Source: an uncultured Prevotellaceae bacterium (GTDB lineage Bacteria > Bacteroidota > Bacteroidia > Bacteroidales > Bacteroidaceae). Taken from it: a stretch of 59,374 nt of DNA. Every line of letters starts with the position of its first letter. Position 1 is the stretch's first letter. The notes under the pieces are model-generated. The model was given only the letters and a program-made list of their open reading frames with translations. It was not told the origin of the DNA and did not search any database. Below, piece by piece: positions 49,355-57,885 of the stretch. Made by a program: the position numbers and the translations under genes. The stretch spans positions 1-59,374 of the forward strand of contig ONCQ01000016.1 of assembly GCA_900316355.1 (NCBI GenBank), written 5' to 3'.

Positions 49355-49507
49355 GACCCACCTCCCTGCCCCTCCCTTGTAGGGAGGGGAGTAGAATGTA
49401 TCTGACTCATCAGGGGGTCATTAGGGCTATTCTTTAATGTTAATAATAAAACCTATTCTTGAAAAGGTGACCACTCCCTCCCTACAAGGGAGGGTGAGGG
49501 GAGGGTC
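49355..49507. repeat. BIME-like element 4 (153 bp) in the sdhC-sdhA spacer
   Basis: The ends are GACCC...GGGTC, and the last two bases form part of the sdhC stop codon. The arms are 49355-49396 and 49464-49507. The copy is about 94% identical to element 3 by eye, in the same orientation. Confidence 0.93.
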
Positions 49508-50192
49508 AACCAAAAATGGCGAACTTGAGGACCACCACAGCAAACATCAGGATGACGATGGTGGACCAGATGAAGCCGATGCACTGCCAGCGGTTGTGCC
49601 AGATCTTGCCGCTCCAGCCCAGTGTCTGGATAGCGCTCCAGAAACCATGGTTCATGTGGAACCAGATGGCACAGAACCAAATCAGATACAGCAGGGAGAA
49701 GATGGGAGCACCAGGCTGATCGTGGAATGTCCATACAATCCATGCGTAGCCGTCGGCGGGAGAGATGGGGTTGCTCATGGCAGCCACGGGGTCTGAGAGC
49801 TCTGCCCACATCATGTTGTACCAGAAGTGCCAGAGGTGGAGGCACAGGCCCAAGCAGATGATGCAGCCCAGCAGGAACATGTTCTGGCTGTACCACTCCA
49901 CCTTTTCAGGCTTGTCGGTCACGGCATAGGCATCTGTGCCGCGGGCCTTCTTGTTCTGGATGGTCAGGATGATGGCAAAGACAAAGTGCAGGGCCATCAA
50001 TGCAGCCAGACCAAGGGTAGCCACGACAGCGTACCAGTTCGCGCCGAGGAACTCACAAATCATGTTGTAGCCCTCAGCGCTGAAGAGCGCTACGACGTTC
50101 ATGCTGGCATGGAACGTCAGGAAGAGAATCAGTGCGAGTCCTGTCACGGACATCACTACTTTTCTTCCGATAGAAGAATCAATTAACCACAT
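49506..50192 (-). CDS. sdhC: Succinate dehydrogenase/fumarate reductase cytochrome b subunit (228 aa)
   Basis: I chose MWLIDSSIGRKVVMSVTGLA as the start. Five hydrophobic spans are visible, with His residues in LFLTFHASMNV and LHLWHFW suited to bind the two b hemes of a type-B enzyme, and a final WSTIVILMFAVVVLKFAIFG. It anchors the complex in the inner membrane and exchanges electrons with menaquinone. A minus-strand TACTTTTG box lies about 45 bp upstream (50235-50242), and this gene heads the operon. Confidence 0.92.
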   Translation of the reverse strand: MWLIDSSIGRKVVMSVTGLALILFLTFHASMNVVALFSAEGYNMICEFLGANWYAVVATLGLAALMALHFVFAIILTIQNKKARGTDAYAVTDKPEKVEWYSQNMFLLGCIICLGLCLHLWHFWYNMMWAELSDPVAAMSNPISPADGYAWIVWTFHDQPGAPIFSLLYLIWFCAIWFHMNHGFWSAIQTLGWSGKIWHNRWQCIGFIWSTIVILMFAVVVLKFAIFG

Positions 50193-50234
50193 AAAAAGTA
50201 ATGTTTTAGATATTTGAATGATGAAAAGATGCTG

Positions 50235-50242
50235 CAAAAGTA
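50235..50242 (-). promoter_or_regulatory. -7 box for the sdhCAB operon
   Basis: The minus strand reads TACTTTTG with TTTG (CAAA at 50262-50265) about 19 bp upstream, a good Bacteroidetes promoter. Confidence 0.75.
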
Positions 50243-50307
50243 AGTTATTTTAGTGAGCCCGCAAAGAAAAACGCCTCTTTTTATGGCATAAGAGGCGTTA
50301 AAAACAG

Positions 50308-51912
50308 CTATCGCTGCGGGTCGTCGTACTGAATCTGCAATTCTTCGAGCTTATGATGCAGCTGTTGCTGCAGTTTTTCCATTCCCGGCTGACCATAGAG
50401 ATTGTGCATCTCATGCGGGTCGTTCTGCAGGTCGAAGAGTTCCCATGCATTGACGTCGTGGCCATAGAAATGGATGAGCTTGTAGCGGTCGGTGCGGATG
50501 CCGTAGTGGCGGCGCACGTTGTGCTCGGCGGGGTATTCGTAGTAGTGGTAGTAGATGGCGTCGCGCCATTTCTTGATGGCGGCTTTGTCCTCCTTCGTGG
50601 CCGCTTTGCCTTTCAGCAGGGGCAGCAGCGACACGCCTTGGATGTCATCGGGAATGGGTGCTCCGGCGATGTCGAGGAAGGTGGGGGCATAATCGATATT
50701 TTGCACCATTTCATCGATGTCACCACGGCGCTCATAGCCTTTCGGCAGACGCATCACGAGCGGTGTGGAGAGACTCTCCTCGTACATGAAGCGCTTGTCG
50801 AACCAGCCATGTTCACCCATGTAGAAGCCTTGGTCGGAGGTATAAACCACGAGCGTGTTGTCCAGCAGCCCTTTCTCCTCAAGGTAGTCGAGCATGCGCC
50901 CCACTTCCTGATCCAGCGAGTGTACCACCTTGGCGTAGTCACGCATATAGCGCTGATACTTCCATTCTAGTAGCTCTGCATCGCGACTGCCCTCGACACT
51001 GCTCTGCGCCTGGCGGGGCAGGAAGTTGTAGTCCTTGCCCCACCTCTCGTAGAAGTCGCGTGAGAGGGGTACATAAAAAGCATCATACTGCTCGCGCTCG
51101 GCGGGCGAGAGGCGCCCGATCATGCTCTGGTAGGAGCGCGACAGGCGGGTGCGAGGTGTCTCCTCGTCGCTCACGAACATCTTGGTGTCATAGACGATGT
51201 CCATGTCCTTGCCAATCTCCATCTCTGTCTTGCCGGCGGCTTCGCGAGTGGCGTAGTCGTCGTGGAACTCGGGCGGCAGGGAAAAGGTCTTGTCCTCATA
51301 CAAGCGCAGGTCCTCCAGTGCTGGCAGCCAGGCGCGGTGGCAGGCTTTGTGGTGGATGAAGAGGGCGAAGGGGGTGGGTCTTCTATTCTCCATCCACTCG
51401 ATGGCCTTGTCGGTGATGATGCGTGTGACGTAGCCGCTGTCGGCAGAGCGTGTGCCGTCCATGTGGATGAATGTGGGGTTGTAGTAGTCGCCCTGTGCCG
51501 GCAGTATCTCCCAATGGTCGAACCCTGTGGGTGTACTCACGAGGTGCCATTTGCCGATGAGGCAGGTCTCGTAGCCGGCAGCCTGCAGCAGCTTCGGCAT
51601 CGTCTGCTGGGAACCGTCGAAGATGCCGTGCTCGTTGTTTGTGAACCCGTTCTTATGTGAATGCTTGCCCGTCAGCATGCATGCTCGGGAAGGTCCGCTC
51701 AGGGAGTTGGCCACGTAGCTGTGCGTGAAGCGCACGCCATCCCTCGCGATGCGGTCCAGATTGGGTGTCTCCACATAACGGGTGTCATAGCACGACATCA
51801 TCTGCGCCGTGTGGTCATCCGTCATGATATAGACGATGTTGGGACGTAATCCCTGCGCGTTGGCCGCCAGCGCGGCCAACGACGCAGGGATAAGAGCGAG
51901 TTCTCTTCTCAT
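50308..51912 (-). CDS. S1-family sulfatase, exported (534 aa)
   Basis: The sulfatase signature SGPSRACMLTGKH is present with Ser72 in the modified position, so maturation to formylglycine would need an anSME-type enzyme that is not in this window. Metal-site MTDDHTAQMM near residue 30 and GWFDKRFMYEESLSTPLVMR are consistent. A short signal peptide ends about residue 20 (AANAQ). The closeness to HYGIRTDRYKLIHFYG at the C-terminus suggests a mucin- or GAG-type (for example GlcNAc-6-) sulfatase. It abuts glmM with 4 bp between them. Confidence 0.85.
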   Translation of the reverse strand: MRRELALIPASLAALAANAQGLRPNIVYIMTDDHTAQMMSCYDTRYVETPNLDRIARDGVRFTHSYVANSLSGPSRACMLTGKHSHKNGFTNNEHGIFDGSQQTMPKLLQAAGYETCLIGKWHLVSTPTGFDHWEILPAQGDYYNPTFIHMDGTRSADSGYVTRIITDKAIEWMENRRPTPFALFIHHKACHRAWLPALEDLRLYEDKTFSLPPEFHDDYATREAAGKTEMEIGKDMDIVYDTKMFVSDEETPRTRLSRSYQSMIGRLSPAEREQYDAFYVPLSRDFYERWGKDYNFLPRQAQSSVEGSRDAELLEWKYQRYMRDYAKVVHSLDQEVGRMLDYLEEKGLLDNTLVVYTSDQGFYMGEHGWFDKRFMYEESLSTPLVMRLPKGYERRGDIDEMVQNIDYAPTFLDIAGAPIPDDIQGVSLLPLLKGKAATKEDKAAIKKWRDAIYYHYYEYPAEHNVRRHYGIRTDRYKLIHFYGHDVNAWELFDLQNDPHEMHNLYGQPGMEKLQQQLHHKLEELQIQYDDPQR

Positions 51913-51916
51913 TTAC

Positions 51917-53302
51917 TTATACCATCGAATACACTACGTCCATAATCTCTTTGCCGATGGCGTCGGCAGCCTCCATGGTGGCAGCCTCGGAATAGACGCG
52001 GATGATGGGTTCGGTGTTCGACTTGCGCAGATGTACCCACTTGTCGGGGAAGTCGATCTTCACGCCGTCGATGTCGTTGACCTCCTCGTTCTTGTAGAGC
52101 TCCTTCACCTTGGCCAGGATGGCATCCACGTCGGTGTCGGGTGTGAGGTCGATGCGGTTCTTGGCGATGCAGTAGGGAGGATAGGTGGCGCGCAGCTCGC
52201 TGGTCTTCATGCCCTTCTTGGCCAGATAGGTGAGGATGAGGGCGATGCCTACGAGGGCATCGCGGCCATAGTGTGCGGCGGGATAGATGACGCCGCCGTT
52301 GCCTTCGCCGCCGATGACGGCGTTGGTGGCCTTCATCTTCGTGACCACATTCACTTCGCCCACGGCGGCAGCGTTGTACTCGCAGCCGTACTTACGGGTG
52401 ACATCGCGCAGGGCACGTGTTGAAGAGAGGTTCGAGACGGTGTTACCGGGCGTGTGCTGCAGGATGTAGTCGGCCACGGTGACCAGCGTGTATTCCTCGC
52501 CGTACATGGTGCCGTCTTCGCAGAACAGGGCCAGACGATCGACATCGGGATCAACGACGAAGGCGATGTCGTAGCCGCCCTTCTGCATCAGCGCCTTGAT
52601 GTCGCCGAGGTTCTTCTCCAGCGGCTCGGGGTTATGCTGGAAGTCGCCGGTGGGTTCGCCATAGAGGCAGGTGACAGTCTCCACGCCCAGCTGTTCCAGC
52701 AGCTTCGGCAGGATGACGCCGCCAACGGAGTTCACAGTGTCGAGAGCCACACGGAACTTGCGGGCCTTGATAGCCTCTACGTCCACGAGTGCGAGGTTCT
52801 TCACGAGGTCGATGTGCTTCTGGTCGTAGCTGTCATCCTCGCGGTACTTGCCCAGATGATCGACATCAGCATACTCGAAGTCCTCGGCAGCGGCGATGCG
52901 TAGCACCTCAGCGCCCTCGGCAGCATTCAGAAACTCACCGTCGCTGTTCAGCAGCTTCAGGGCGTTCCACTGGCGGGGGTTGTGGGAAGCGGTGAGGATG
53001 ATGCCGCCGCACGCCTTCTCCATCGTCACGGCCAGTTCGGTGGTGGGTGTCGTGGCGAGGCCGATGTTCACGACATCGAAGCCCATGCCCATGAGTGTGC
53101 CGCAGACGACATTCTTCACCATCTCGCCGGAGATGCGGGCGTCGCGCCCTACGACAATCTTGTTCGTGCCGATTTTATCGGTCTTGCGAATGAGGGTGGC
53201 GTAGGCCGAGACAAATTTTACGATGTCCAGAGGATTCAGCGTGTCACCTGCACGGCCTCCGATGGTTCCACGGATGCCGGAAATAGATTTGATGAGGGTC
53301 AT
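51917..53302 (-). CDS. glmM: Phosphoglucosamine mutase GlmM (461 aa)
   Basis: The protein has the active-site serine loop TASHNPRQWNALK, the metal-binding loop VDPDVDRLALF, and the sugar loop EGNGGVIYPAAHYG. It interconverts glucosamine-6-phosphate and glucosamine-1-phosphate for peptidoglycan and LPS precursors. The sulfatase downstream suggests a link with amino-sugar use, which is inference. A TATCTTTG box lies upstream on the minus strand (53356-53363). Confidence 0.9.
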   Translation of the reverse strand: MTLIKSISGIRGTIGGRAGDTLNPLDIVKFVSAYATLIRKTDKIGTNKIVVGRDARISGEMVKNVVCGTLMGMGFDVVNIGLATTPTTELAVTMEKACGGIILTASHNPRQWNALKLLNSDGEFLNAAEGAEVLRIAAAEDFEYADVDHLGKYREDDSYDQKHIDLVKNLALVDVEAIKARKFRVALDTVNSVGGVILPKLLEQLGVETVTCLYGEPTGDFQHNPEPLEKNLGDIKALMQKGGYDIAFVVDPDVDRLALFCEDGTMYGEEYTLVTVADYILQHTPGNTVSNLSSTRALRDVTRKYGCEYNAAAVGEVNVVTKMKATNAVIGGEGNGGVIYPAAHYGRDALVGIALILTYLAKKGMKTSELRATYPPYCIAKNRIDLTPDTDVDAILAKVKELYKNEEVNDIDGVKIDFPDKWVHLRKSNTEPIIRVYSEAATMEAADAIGKEIMDVVYSMV

Positions 53303-53310
53303 ATTATTTA

Positions 53311-53340
53311 GAGTTTAAAGTTTAAGGTTTAAAGTTTAAG
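53311..53340. repeat. Tandem GTTTAAA heptamers upstream of glmM
   Basis: GTTTAAA- and GTTTAAG-type units repeat between the glmM start and its promoter box, so they would be in the leader. The role is unknown. Confidence 0.5.
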
Positions 53341-53355
53341 GATGGTTTTCGGGGA

Positions 53356-53363
53356 CAAAGATA
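53356..53363 (-). promoter_or_regulatory. -7 box for glmM
   Basis: The minus strand reads TATCTTTG about 54 bp before the start. Confidence 0.6.
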
Positions 53364-53469
53364 AGTAAAAAAGGTACGGATGACACATAATAAAAGCATT
53401 ATTTTGAGGTAAACATTAAAAAAAGACGAAAAAAACGTGTAAATAGTGTCACTCTTCTCCAAAAATCAC

Positions 53470-53477
53470 TATCTTTG
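53470..53477 (+). promoter_or_regulatory. -7 box for the 991-residue exported protein
   Basis: TATCTTTG lies 22 bp before the start at 53499. A shorter out-of-phase ATG at 53488 reads only 18 codons. Confidence 0.6.
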
Positions 53478-53498
53478 TCCCAATAAAATGAAACATAG

Positions 53499-56474
53499 AT
53501 GTTACAGACCTCTTTTCGTGTGCGCGTTATTCCTATTATTTTAAGTCTGTGTGCGCCTCTGCTACTGGCTGCACAAACGATGTCCTCACCCACGACCGTT
53601 GATGGGTGGGCTGACCGCTTGACACGTTTTGGCAAAGGCATCCCGCAGGAGAAGGTCTTTGTGCATTTGGACAATACCTGCTACTTCTTAGGCGACACAA
53701 TCTGGTATAGTGCCTACACATACCGCACGGACAAGGGTTTGCCCTCCAATGTCAGCCGTGTGCTCTACGTGGAACTCCTGAACCAGGACGGTTTCCTGGT
53801 GGAGCGTCAGCTGGTGGAGATGAAGAATGGGCATGGCTATGGGAACTTCGCCCTCCCCGATACCCTCTATGCGGGCTTCTATGAACTGCGGGCCTACACC
53901 CGCTGGCAGCTCAACTGGGGCATCACAGAGAAGGAGCATACCCCCTTTGCGGAGGAATGGTTCTTCAACAAGACGATGGCCAAGGAGTTCTATCGCGACT
54001 ACGACAAAATCTATTCCCGTGTCTTTCCCGTCTATGACAAACCTCAGCAGGCGGGCGACTTCTACCACGATATGACAACACGTCCGCTGCGTCGCTATTT
54101 CAAGAGTGGAGCCTCTGAGCCGCAGCCTGTGCTGACCTTCTTCCCCGAGGGCGGCCATCTGGTGGCCGGCGTGCCGTGTCGAGTGGCGTTTGAGGCGGCC
54201 ACAGAGACGGGTGAGGCACTGGAGGGTAAGACGCTTCCCCCGCCGACCTCACCCCTAACCCCTCTCCAAGAGGCGAGGGGGACTTTAGGGAGAGGGCAAA
54301 TACCCGATGAGGGTGTGGCGACTGTGAGCCGTGGGCGTGGCGTGTTCACGTTCACACCGGAGGCTGGGCAGGAGTATGAGTTCACCTTCACGGCCAATGA
54401 CGGGCGCACGGCCAAGGCTAAACTGCCGGAAGTGGAGACCGATGGCGTGGCGCTGAGCGTTGAGCGCCAGGGCGATGAATGGGAAATCCAAGTCCATGCT
54501 GTTGGCGAAGCCTCCACGAAACCTTTGGGCCTTACCATCATGCATGAAGGTAGGACGATGCTATTCCAAGAACTAACAGGAGGCCCCTCAACTCAAATAC
54601 ATTATACTCCCCTCCTTGATAGGGAGGGGCAGGGGAGAGAGTCCGGCATCCATCAAGCTACCGTCTTCGATGCCGACGGCCGCGTGTGGGCCGACCGCCT
54701 CTTCTTCGTTACCCAACCCGAACTCCTTCACCCCACATTGACCATCAGCGGATTAAAAAGCGAGTACGCCCCATACAGCCAAGTGAGTCTTCAGATAGCC
54801 GCTCCCTCCCTAAAGTCCCCCTCGCCCCTTGGAGAGGGGGTAGGGGTGAGGTCGGCGGGGGTGAGTCTTGCCATCCGCGATGCAGCCACATCGGACTACA
54901 CCTACGATACCAGCAACATCCTCACGGAGATGCTTTTATCCTCGGAGTTGAAAGGCTTCATCCCCGATCCTGCCTACTTCTTCGAGGCCGACGACCAGGA
55001 ACATCGCACAGCATTAGACCTGCTGATGATGACACAGGGCTGGCGCCGCTTCGACTGGCACACGATGACAGCCCCCGGTGCCTTCGCACTGACGCAGCCT
55101 GCAGAGACACAGACGCCATTCCTGCGCGGCGAAGTGCTGAACTACTCGGCAAGCATCTTACAGGATGAGGTGGCTGCCCTCGATGCCTCGTTCCTGTTGC
55201 CTTTTGACATGGAGAAGCGCTTGGAGCACAATACAGAAATTCCCAGTTTCCGAGACAGCCTGCGGAAAGCATCGTCAGAAGGCCTCTCCACAGAAGACAA
55301 GTATATAGGCTTGGGGCAAAGCGAGGTCATTGAGACCATCATCGCCCAAAGCTATGCCCGCGAATCCAACTTCCCGCCCGGCAGCTACCGCATGCGCGGT
55401 AATATCGCTGCGGCACGTTTCAATGCTAAGGAGACGGCGTTGGACAAAGAGGTGCGCGTACATGCCGAGTTCGCGCAGCCCGGCAGCGAGAGCATCCTCG
55501 GGGATATGGAAACGCGCAACGGCCAGTTCACCATTCCCTCACCCCATTTCACCGGTTTCTGCGTTTTCTTCCTCGCCGCCAGCGACACGACCAAGTGGAA
55601 ACCAAAGAAACCGCACACATGGGTGGACATGGATGAGACAAAGGACGCTGAGTTCTATGTCCGACTGCAATGGCCTTATCCCCGTTTCACAAAGCCGTAC
55701 AGCTATTATCAAATGGCTTATCGACAGCCGCCGCTTGATTCACCGCAGGCCTCGCAGCTATCTTTCTTTAATCCCAAGACTTTTGAGACGAATATGAGCG
55801 CCGTCACTGTGCGTGCTCGCCAGAGTGGTATCCGCAAGTTGTCATTGCTGAAGCCGGCGCTGAGCGTGGATGCCTATGAGGCTTTCAACGAGGCGTGCGA
55901 TGCAGGACTGATGTCTGGGTGCTACCGTGGGCGCTTCCATTTCCTTAATAGTATCGCGCGCCTGTATGCGGGTGATATGCAGACGAGCAATGCCTACTTG
56001 CTGGAGCCGCGTTATGATGGTGTGAATGTATCGCGCAACCTCGTTCCCAAGCAGGTGAATCGATATAACAGGCTCATGCACTTGAACCGTATCAATATTT
56101 ACACAGACTATAATCCACGTACAGGTGGCGATTCTCGTGCTAAGGAAGAGGACGTGGAGCGTCTGGCCATTGACTTGCGACAACTGCCCGACGAGGGGGA
56201 GCGCGTCACCTACCGTGACCGCCGCTATATCCTGCAAGGGTTCAATGTGGCAGATGATTTCTATCACCCCAACTATCAGTTGCCTCCTGCAGCAACGGCT
56301 CCGAAGGACTACCGCCGTACGCTCTACTGGAACCCGAATCTGGAGTTTGACGCCAGCGGCGTTGCTAACATCTCCTTCTATACGGGCTGCAAGTCCACAG
56401 CTATCACCGTGGATGCCAACGGTCAGGCTGGGGATGGGACGTTGCTTCGGACCCCTTCCCCGCTCCCCCTTTAG
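53499..56474 (+). CDS. Large exported MG2/plug-like envelope protein with REP inserts (991 aa)
   Basis: A signal peptide (about residues 1-26) is followed by QEKVFVHLDNTCYFLGDTIW, the pattern of macroglobulin-type (MG2) surface proteins common in Bacteroidetes. A later NNF-type plug/TonB-receptor-like region is plausible (residues about 560-700), and the C-terminus holds YWNPNLEFDASGVANISFYT. It is presumably on the outer membrane. Four stretches are REP-derived: residues about 247-266 (PPPTSPLTPLQEARG), 370-383, 437-458 (LKSPSPLGEGVGVRSAGVS) and the last ~7 residues, where the repeat supplies the TAG stop. The gene may have been longer. Confidence 0.65.
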   Translation: MLQTSFRVRVIPIILSLCAPLLLAAQTMSSPTTVDGWADRLTRFGKGIPQEKVFVHLDNTCYFLGDTIWYSAYTYRTDKGLPSNVSRVLYVELLNQDGFLVERQLVEMKNGHGYGNFALPDTLYAGFYELRAYTRWQLNWGITEKEHTPFAEEWFFNKTMAKEFYRDYDKIYSRVFPVYDKPQQAGDFYHDMTTRPLRRYFKSGASEPQPVLTFFPEGGHLVAGVPCRVAFEAATETGEALEGKTLPPPTSPLTPLQEARGTLGRGQIPDEGVATVSRGRGVFTFTPEAGQEYEFTFTANDGRTAKAKLPEVETDGVALSVERQGDEWEIQVHAVGEASTKPLGLTIMHEGRTMLFQELTGGPSTQIHYTPLLDREGQGRESGIHQATVFDADGRVWADRLFFVTQPELLHPTLTISGLKSEYAPYSQVSLQIAAPSLKSPSPLGEGVGVRSAGVSLAIRDAATSDYTYDTSNILTEMLLSSELKGFIPDPAYFFEADDQEHRTALDLLMMTQGWRRFDWHTMTAPGAFALTQPAETQTPFLRGEVLNYSASILQDEVAALDASFLLPFDMEKRLEHNTEIPSFRDSLRKASSEGLSTEDKYIGLGQSEVIETIIAQSYARESNFPPGSYRMRGNIAAARFNAKETALDKEVRVHAEFAQPGSESILGDMETRNGQFTIPSPHFTGFCVFFLAASDTTKWKPKKPHTWVDMDETKDAEFYVRLQWPYPRFTKPYSYYQMAYRQPPLDSPQASQLSFFNPKTFETNMSAVTVRARQSGIRKLSLLKPALSVDAYEAFNEACDAGLMSGCYRGRFHFLNSIARLYAGDMQTSNAYLLEPRYDGVNVSRNLVPKQVNRYNRLMHLNRINIYTDYNPRTGGDSRAKEEDVERLAIDLRQLPDEGERVTYRDRRYILQGFNVADDFYHPNYQLPPAATAPKDYRRTLYWNPNLEFDASGVANISFYTGCKSTAITVDANGQAGDGTLLRTPSPLPL
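54242..54292 (+). repeat. Intragenic REP arm, left (51 bp)
   Basis: GCCGACCTCACCCCTAACCC...ACTTTAGGGAG is the reverse complement of 54806-54856 with two mismatches. It is translated in frame within the 991-residue protein. Confidence 0.93.
54610..54645 (+). repeat. Intragenic REP hairpin, middle
   Basis: CTCCCCTCCTTGATAGGGAGGGG and the following GC-rich tail match the family of REP hairpins seen at gene starts. It is translated (residues about 370-383). Confidence 0.85.
54806..54856 (-). repeat. Intragenic REP arm, right (51 bp, inverted)
   Basis: CTCCCTAAAGTCCCCCTCGC...GGTGAGGTCGGC pairs with 54242-54292 at 49 of 51 positions, bracketing 513 bp of coding sequence. Confidence 0.93.
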
Positions 56475-56599
56475 GGGGGAGGGCGATTACCTGACAAGAT
56501 TTGAAAACTATTTATAACCTTTTAACAAATGACCCTAAAACCTCTGCCGTTCAAATGCATACTACTCTCCCCCTGCAAGGGGGAGCGGGGAGGGGGTCC
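56449..56599. repeat. BIME-like element 5 (151 bp) between the exported protein and the kinase
   Basis: GGACCCCTTCCCCGCTCCCCC and its inverse GGGGGAGCGGGGAGGGGGTCC form the two ends. The upstream gene ends on a TAG inside the left arm, and the kinase ATG is 7 bp after the right arm. Confidence 0.9.
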
Positions 56600-56605
56600 G
56601 CTATT

Positions 56606-57694
56606 ATGAACGAAAAACTTCTTACCATTGTTGACCAGTTCGCCACGCGTGGCACGGTCGCAGAAATCAAGCCCCTCGGCGAGGGACTTATCAACGACAC
56701 CTTGCTGGTGAAAACAGCACAGAGTGAAGCACCCAACTACGTGCTCCAGCGTATCAACACAAACGTCTTCCCCGATGTGGACATGCTCATGAACAACATC
56801 CGCGCCGTCACGGGACACATCCGCCAGAAGCTGGCAGCACGCGGCGAGACGGACATCGACCGCAAGGTGCTCACCTTCGTACCATTGAAGAATGACCAAA
56901 GCAAGCTCTACACCATTGTCGATGGTGAGCCGTGGCGCCTCATGATCTTCATCAATGATGCCATCACTAAGCAAGCCGTGAACCCTGAGTCCAGCGAGGC
57001 CGCCGGCGAGGCCTTTGGCGACTTCCAGGCCATGCTGGCCGACATCCCCGTGCAACTGGGTGAGACCATCAAGGACTTCCACAATATGGAGTTCCGCCTG
57101 CAGCAGCTGAAGGACGTGATTGCTGTTGACCCTGCCGGCCGTGTCGCCAGCGTGCAGCCCATCATTGATGAACTGCTCTCCTATGCCGACGAGATGACTG
57201 CTGCCGAGCGTCTGGGTCGCGAGGGCAAGCTGCCCAAGCGCATCTGCCACTGCGACACCAAGGTCAACAACATGATGTTCGACAAGAACGACCGTGTGCT
57301 CTGTGTCATCGACCTCGACACCGTCATGCCGAACTTCATCTTCTCGGACTACGGCGACTTCCTCCGCACCGCTGCCAACTTCACCGCCGAGGACGATCCC
57401 GACCTCTCCAAGGTGGGCTTCAACATGGAGATCTTCAAGGCCTTCACGCGCGGTTACCTGCGTTCTGCCAAGAGCTTCCTCACGCCGCTGGAGAAAGAGA
57501 TGCTGCCTTACGCCGCCACCCTCTTCCCCTACATGCAGGCCGTGCGCTTCCTCTGGGACTACATCTCGGGCGACAAGTACTGGAAGTGCAAGTACCCCGA
57601 GCACAACCTCGACCGCGTCAAGAACCAGCTCACCCTCTTCAAGAGTGCCTACGCCTTGAAGGATGAAATGGCCCGTTTCATCGCGGAACAGTAA
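56606..57694 (+). CDS. NahK-like N-acetylhexosamine kinase/phosphotransferase (362 aa)
   Basis: The aminoglycoside-phosphotransferase fold is clear from GEGLINDTLLVKTA, the catalytic ICHCDTKVNNMMF (H-x-D-x4-N) and the metal-binding VLCVIDLDTVMPNF. Bacteroidales relatives are N-acetylhexosamine 1-kinases that phosphorylate GlcNAc/GalNAc at C1. Proximity to glmM and a sulfatase fits amino-sugar metabolism, which remains inference. I chose MNEKLLTIVDQF at 56606, since longer frames are REP-coded. A hairpin terminator follows. Confidence 0.8.
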   Translation: MNEKLLTIVDQFATRGTVAEIKPLGEGLINDTLLVKTAQSEAPNYVLQRINTNVFPDVDMLMNNIRAVTGHIRQKLAARGETDIDRKVLTFVPLKNDQSKLYTIVDGEPWRLMIFINDAITKQAVNPESSEAAGEAFGDFQAMLADIPVQLGETIKDFHNMEFRLQQLKDVIAVDPAGRVASVQPIIDELLSYADEMTAAERLGREGKLPKRICHCDTKVNNMMFDKNDRVLCVIDLDTVMPNFIFSDYGDFLRTAANFTAEDDPDLSKVGFNMEIFKAFTRGYLRSAKSFLTPLEKEMLPYAATLFPYMQAVRFLWDYISGDKYWKCKYPEHNLDRVKNQLTLFKSAYALKDEMARFIAEQ

Positions 57695-57719
57695 ACAGTC
57701 AGGATAAAAAACAACCATT

Positions 57720-57754
57720 GAAAGCGGGAAAAGCGTATGCCTTTCTCGCTTTTT
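57720..57754 (+). terminator. Terminator after the NahK-like kinase
   Basis: AAAGCG...CGCTTT with inner GGAAA/TTTC pairing forms a hairpin followed by a T-run, 25 bp after the stop. Confidence 0.7.
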
Positions 57755-57790
57755 CTTGCCTCATGATAAACACCTTATCAGAAAAAGTCG

Positions 57791-57798
57791 TACCTTTG
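57791..57798 (+). promoter_or_regulatory. -7 box for nhaA
   Basis: TACCTTTG lies 88 bp before the start of nhaA. Confidence 0.65.
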
Positions 57799-57885
57799 CA
57801 GCCGCATTTACAAAGTAGCTTGTTTATAGCCTCACTATAAGCCTAAACTCTAAACTATACACTTTATACAATAAACTAAAAATAT

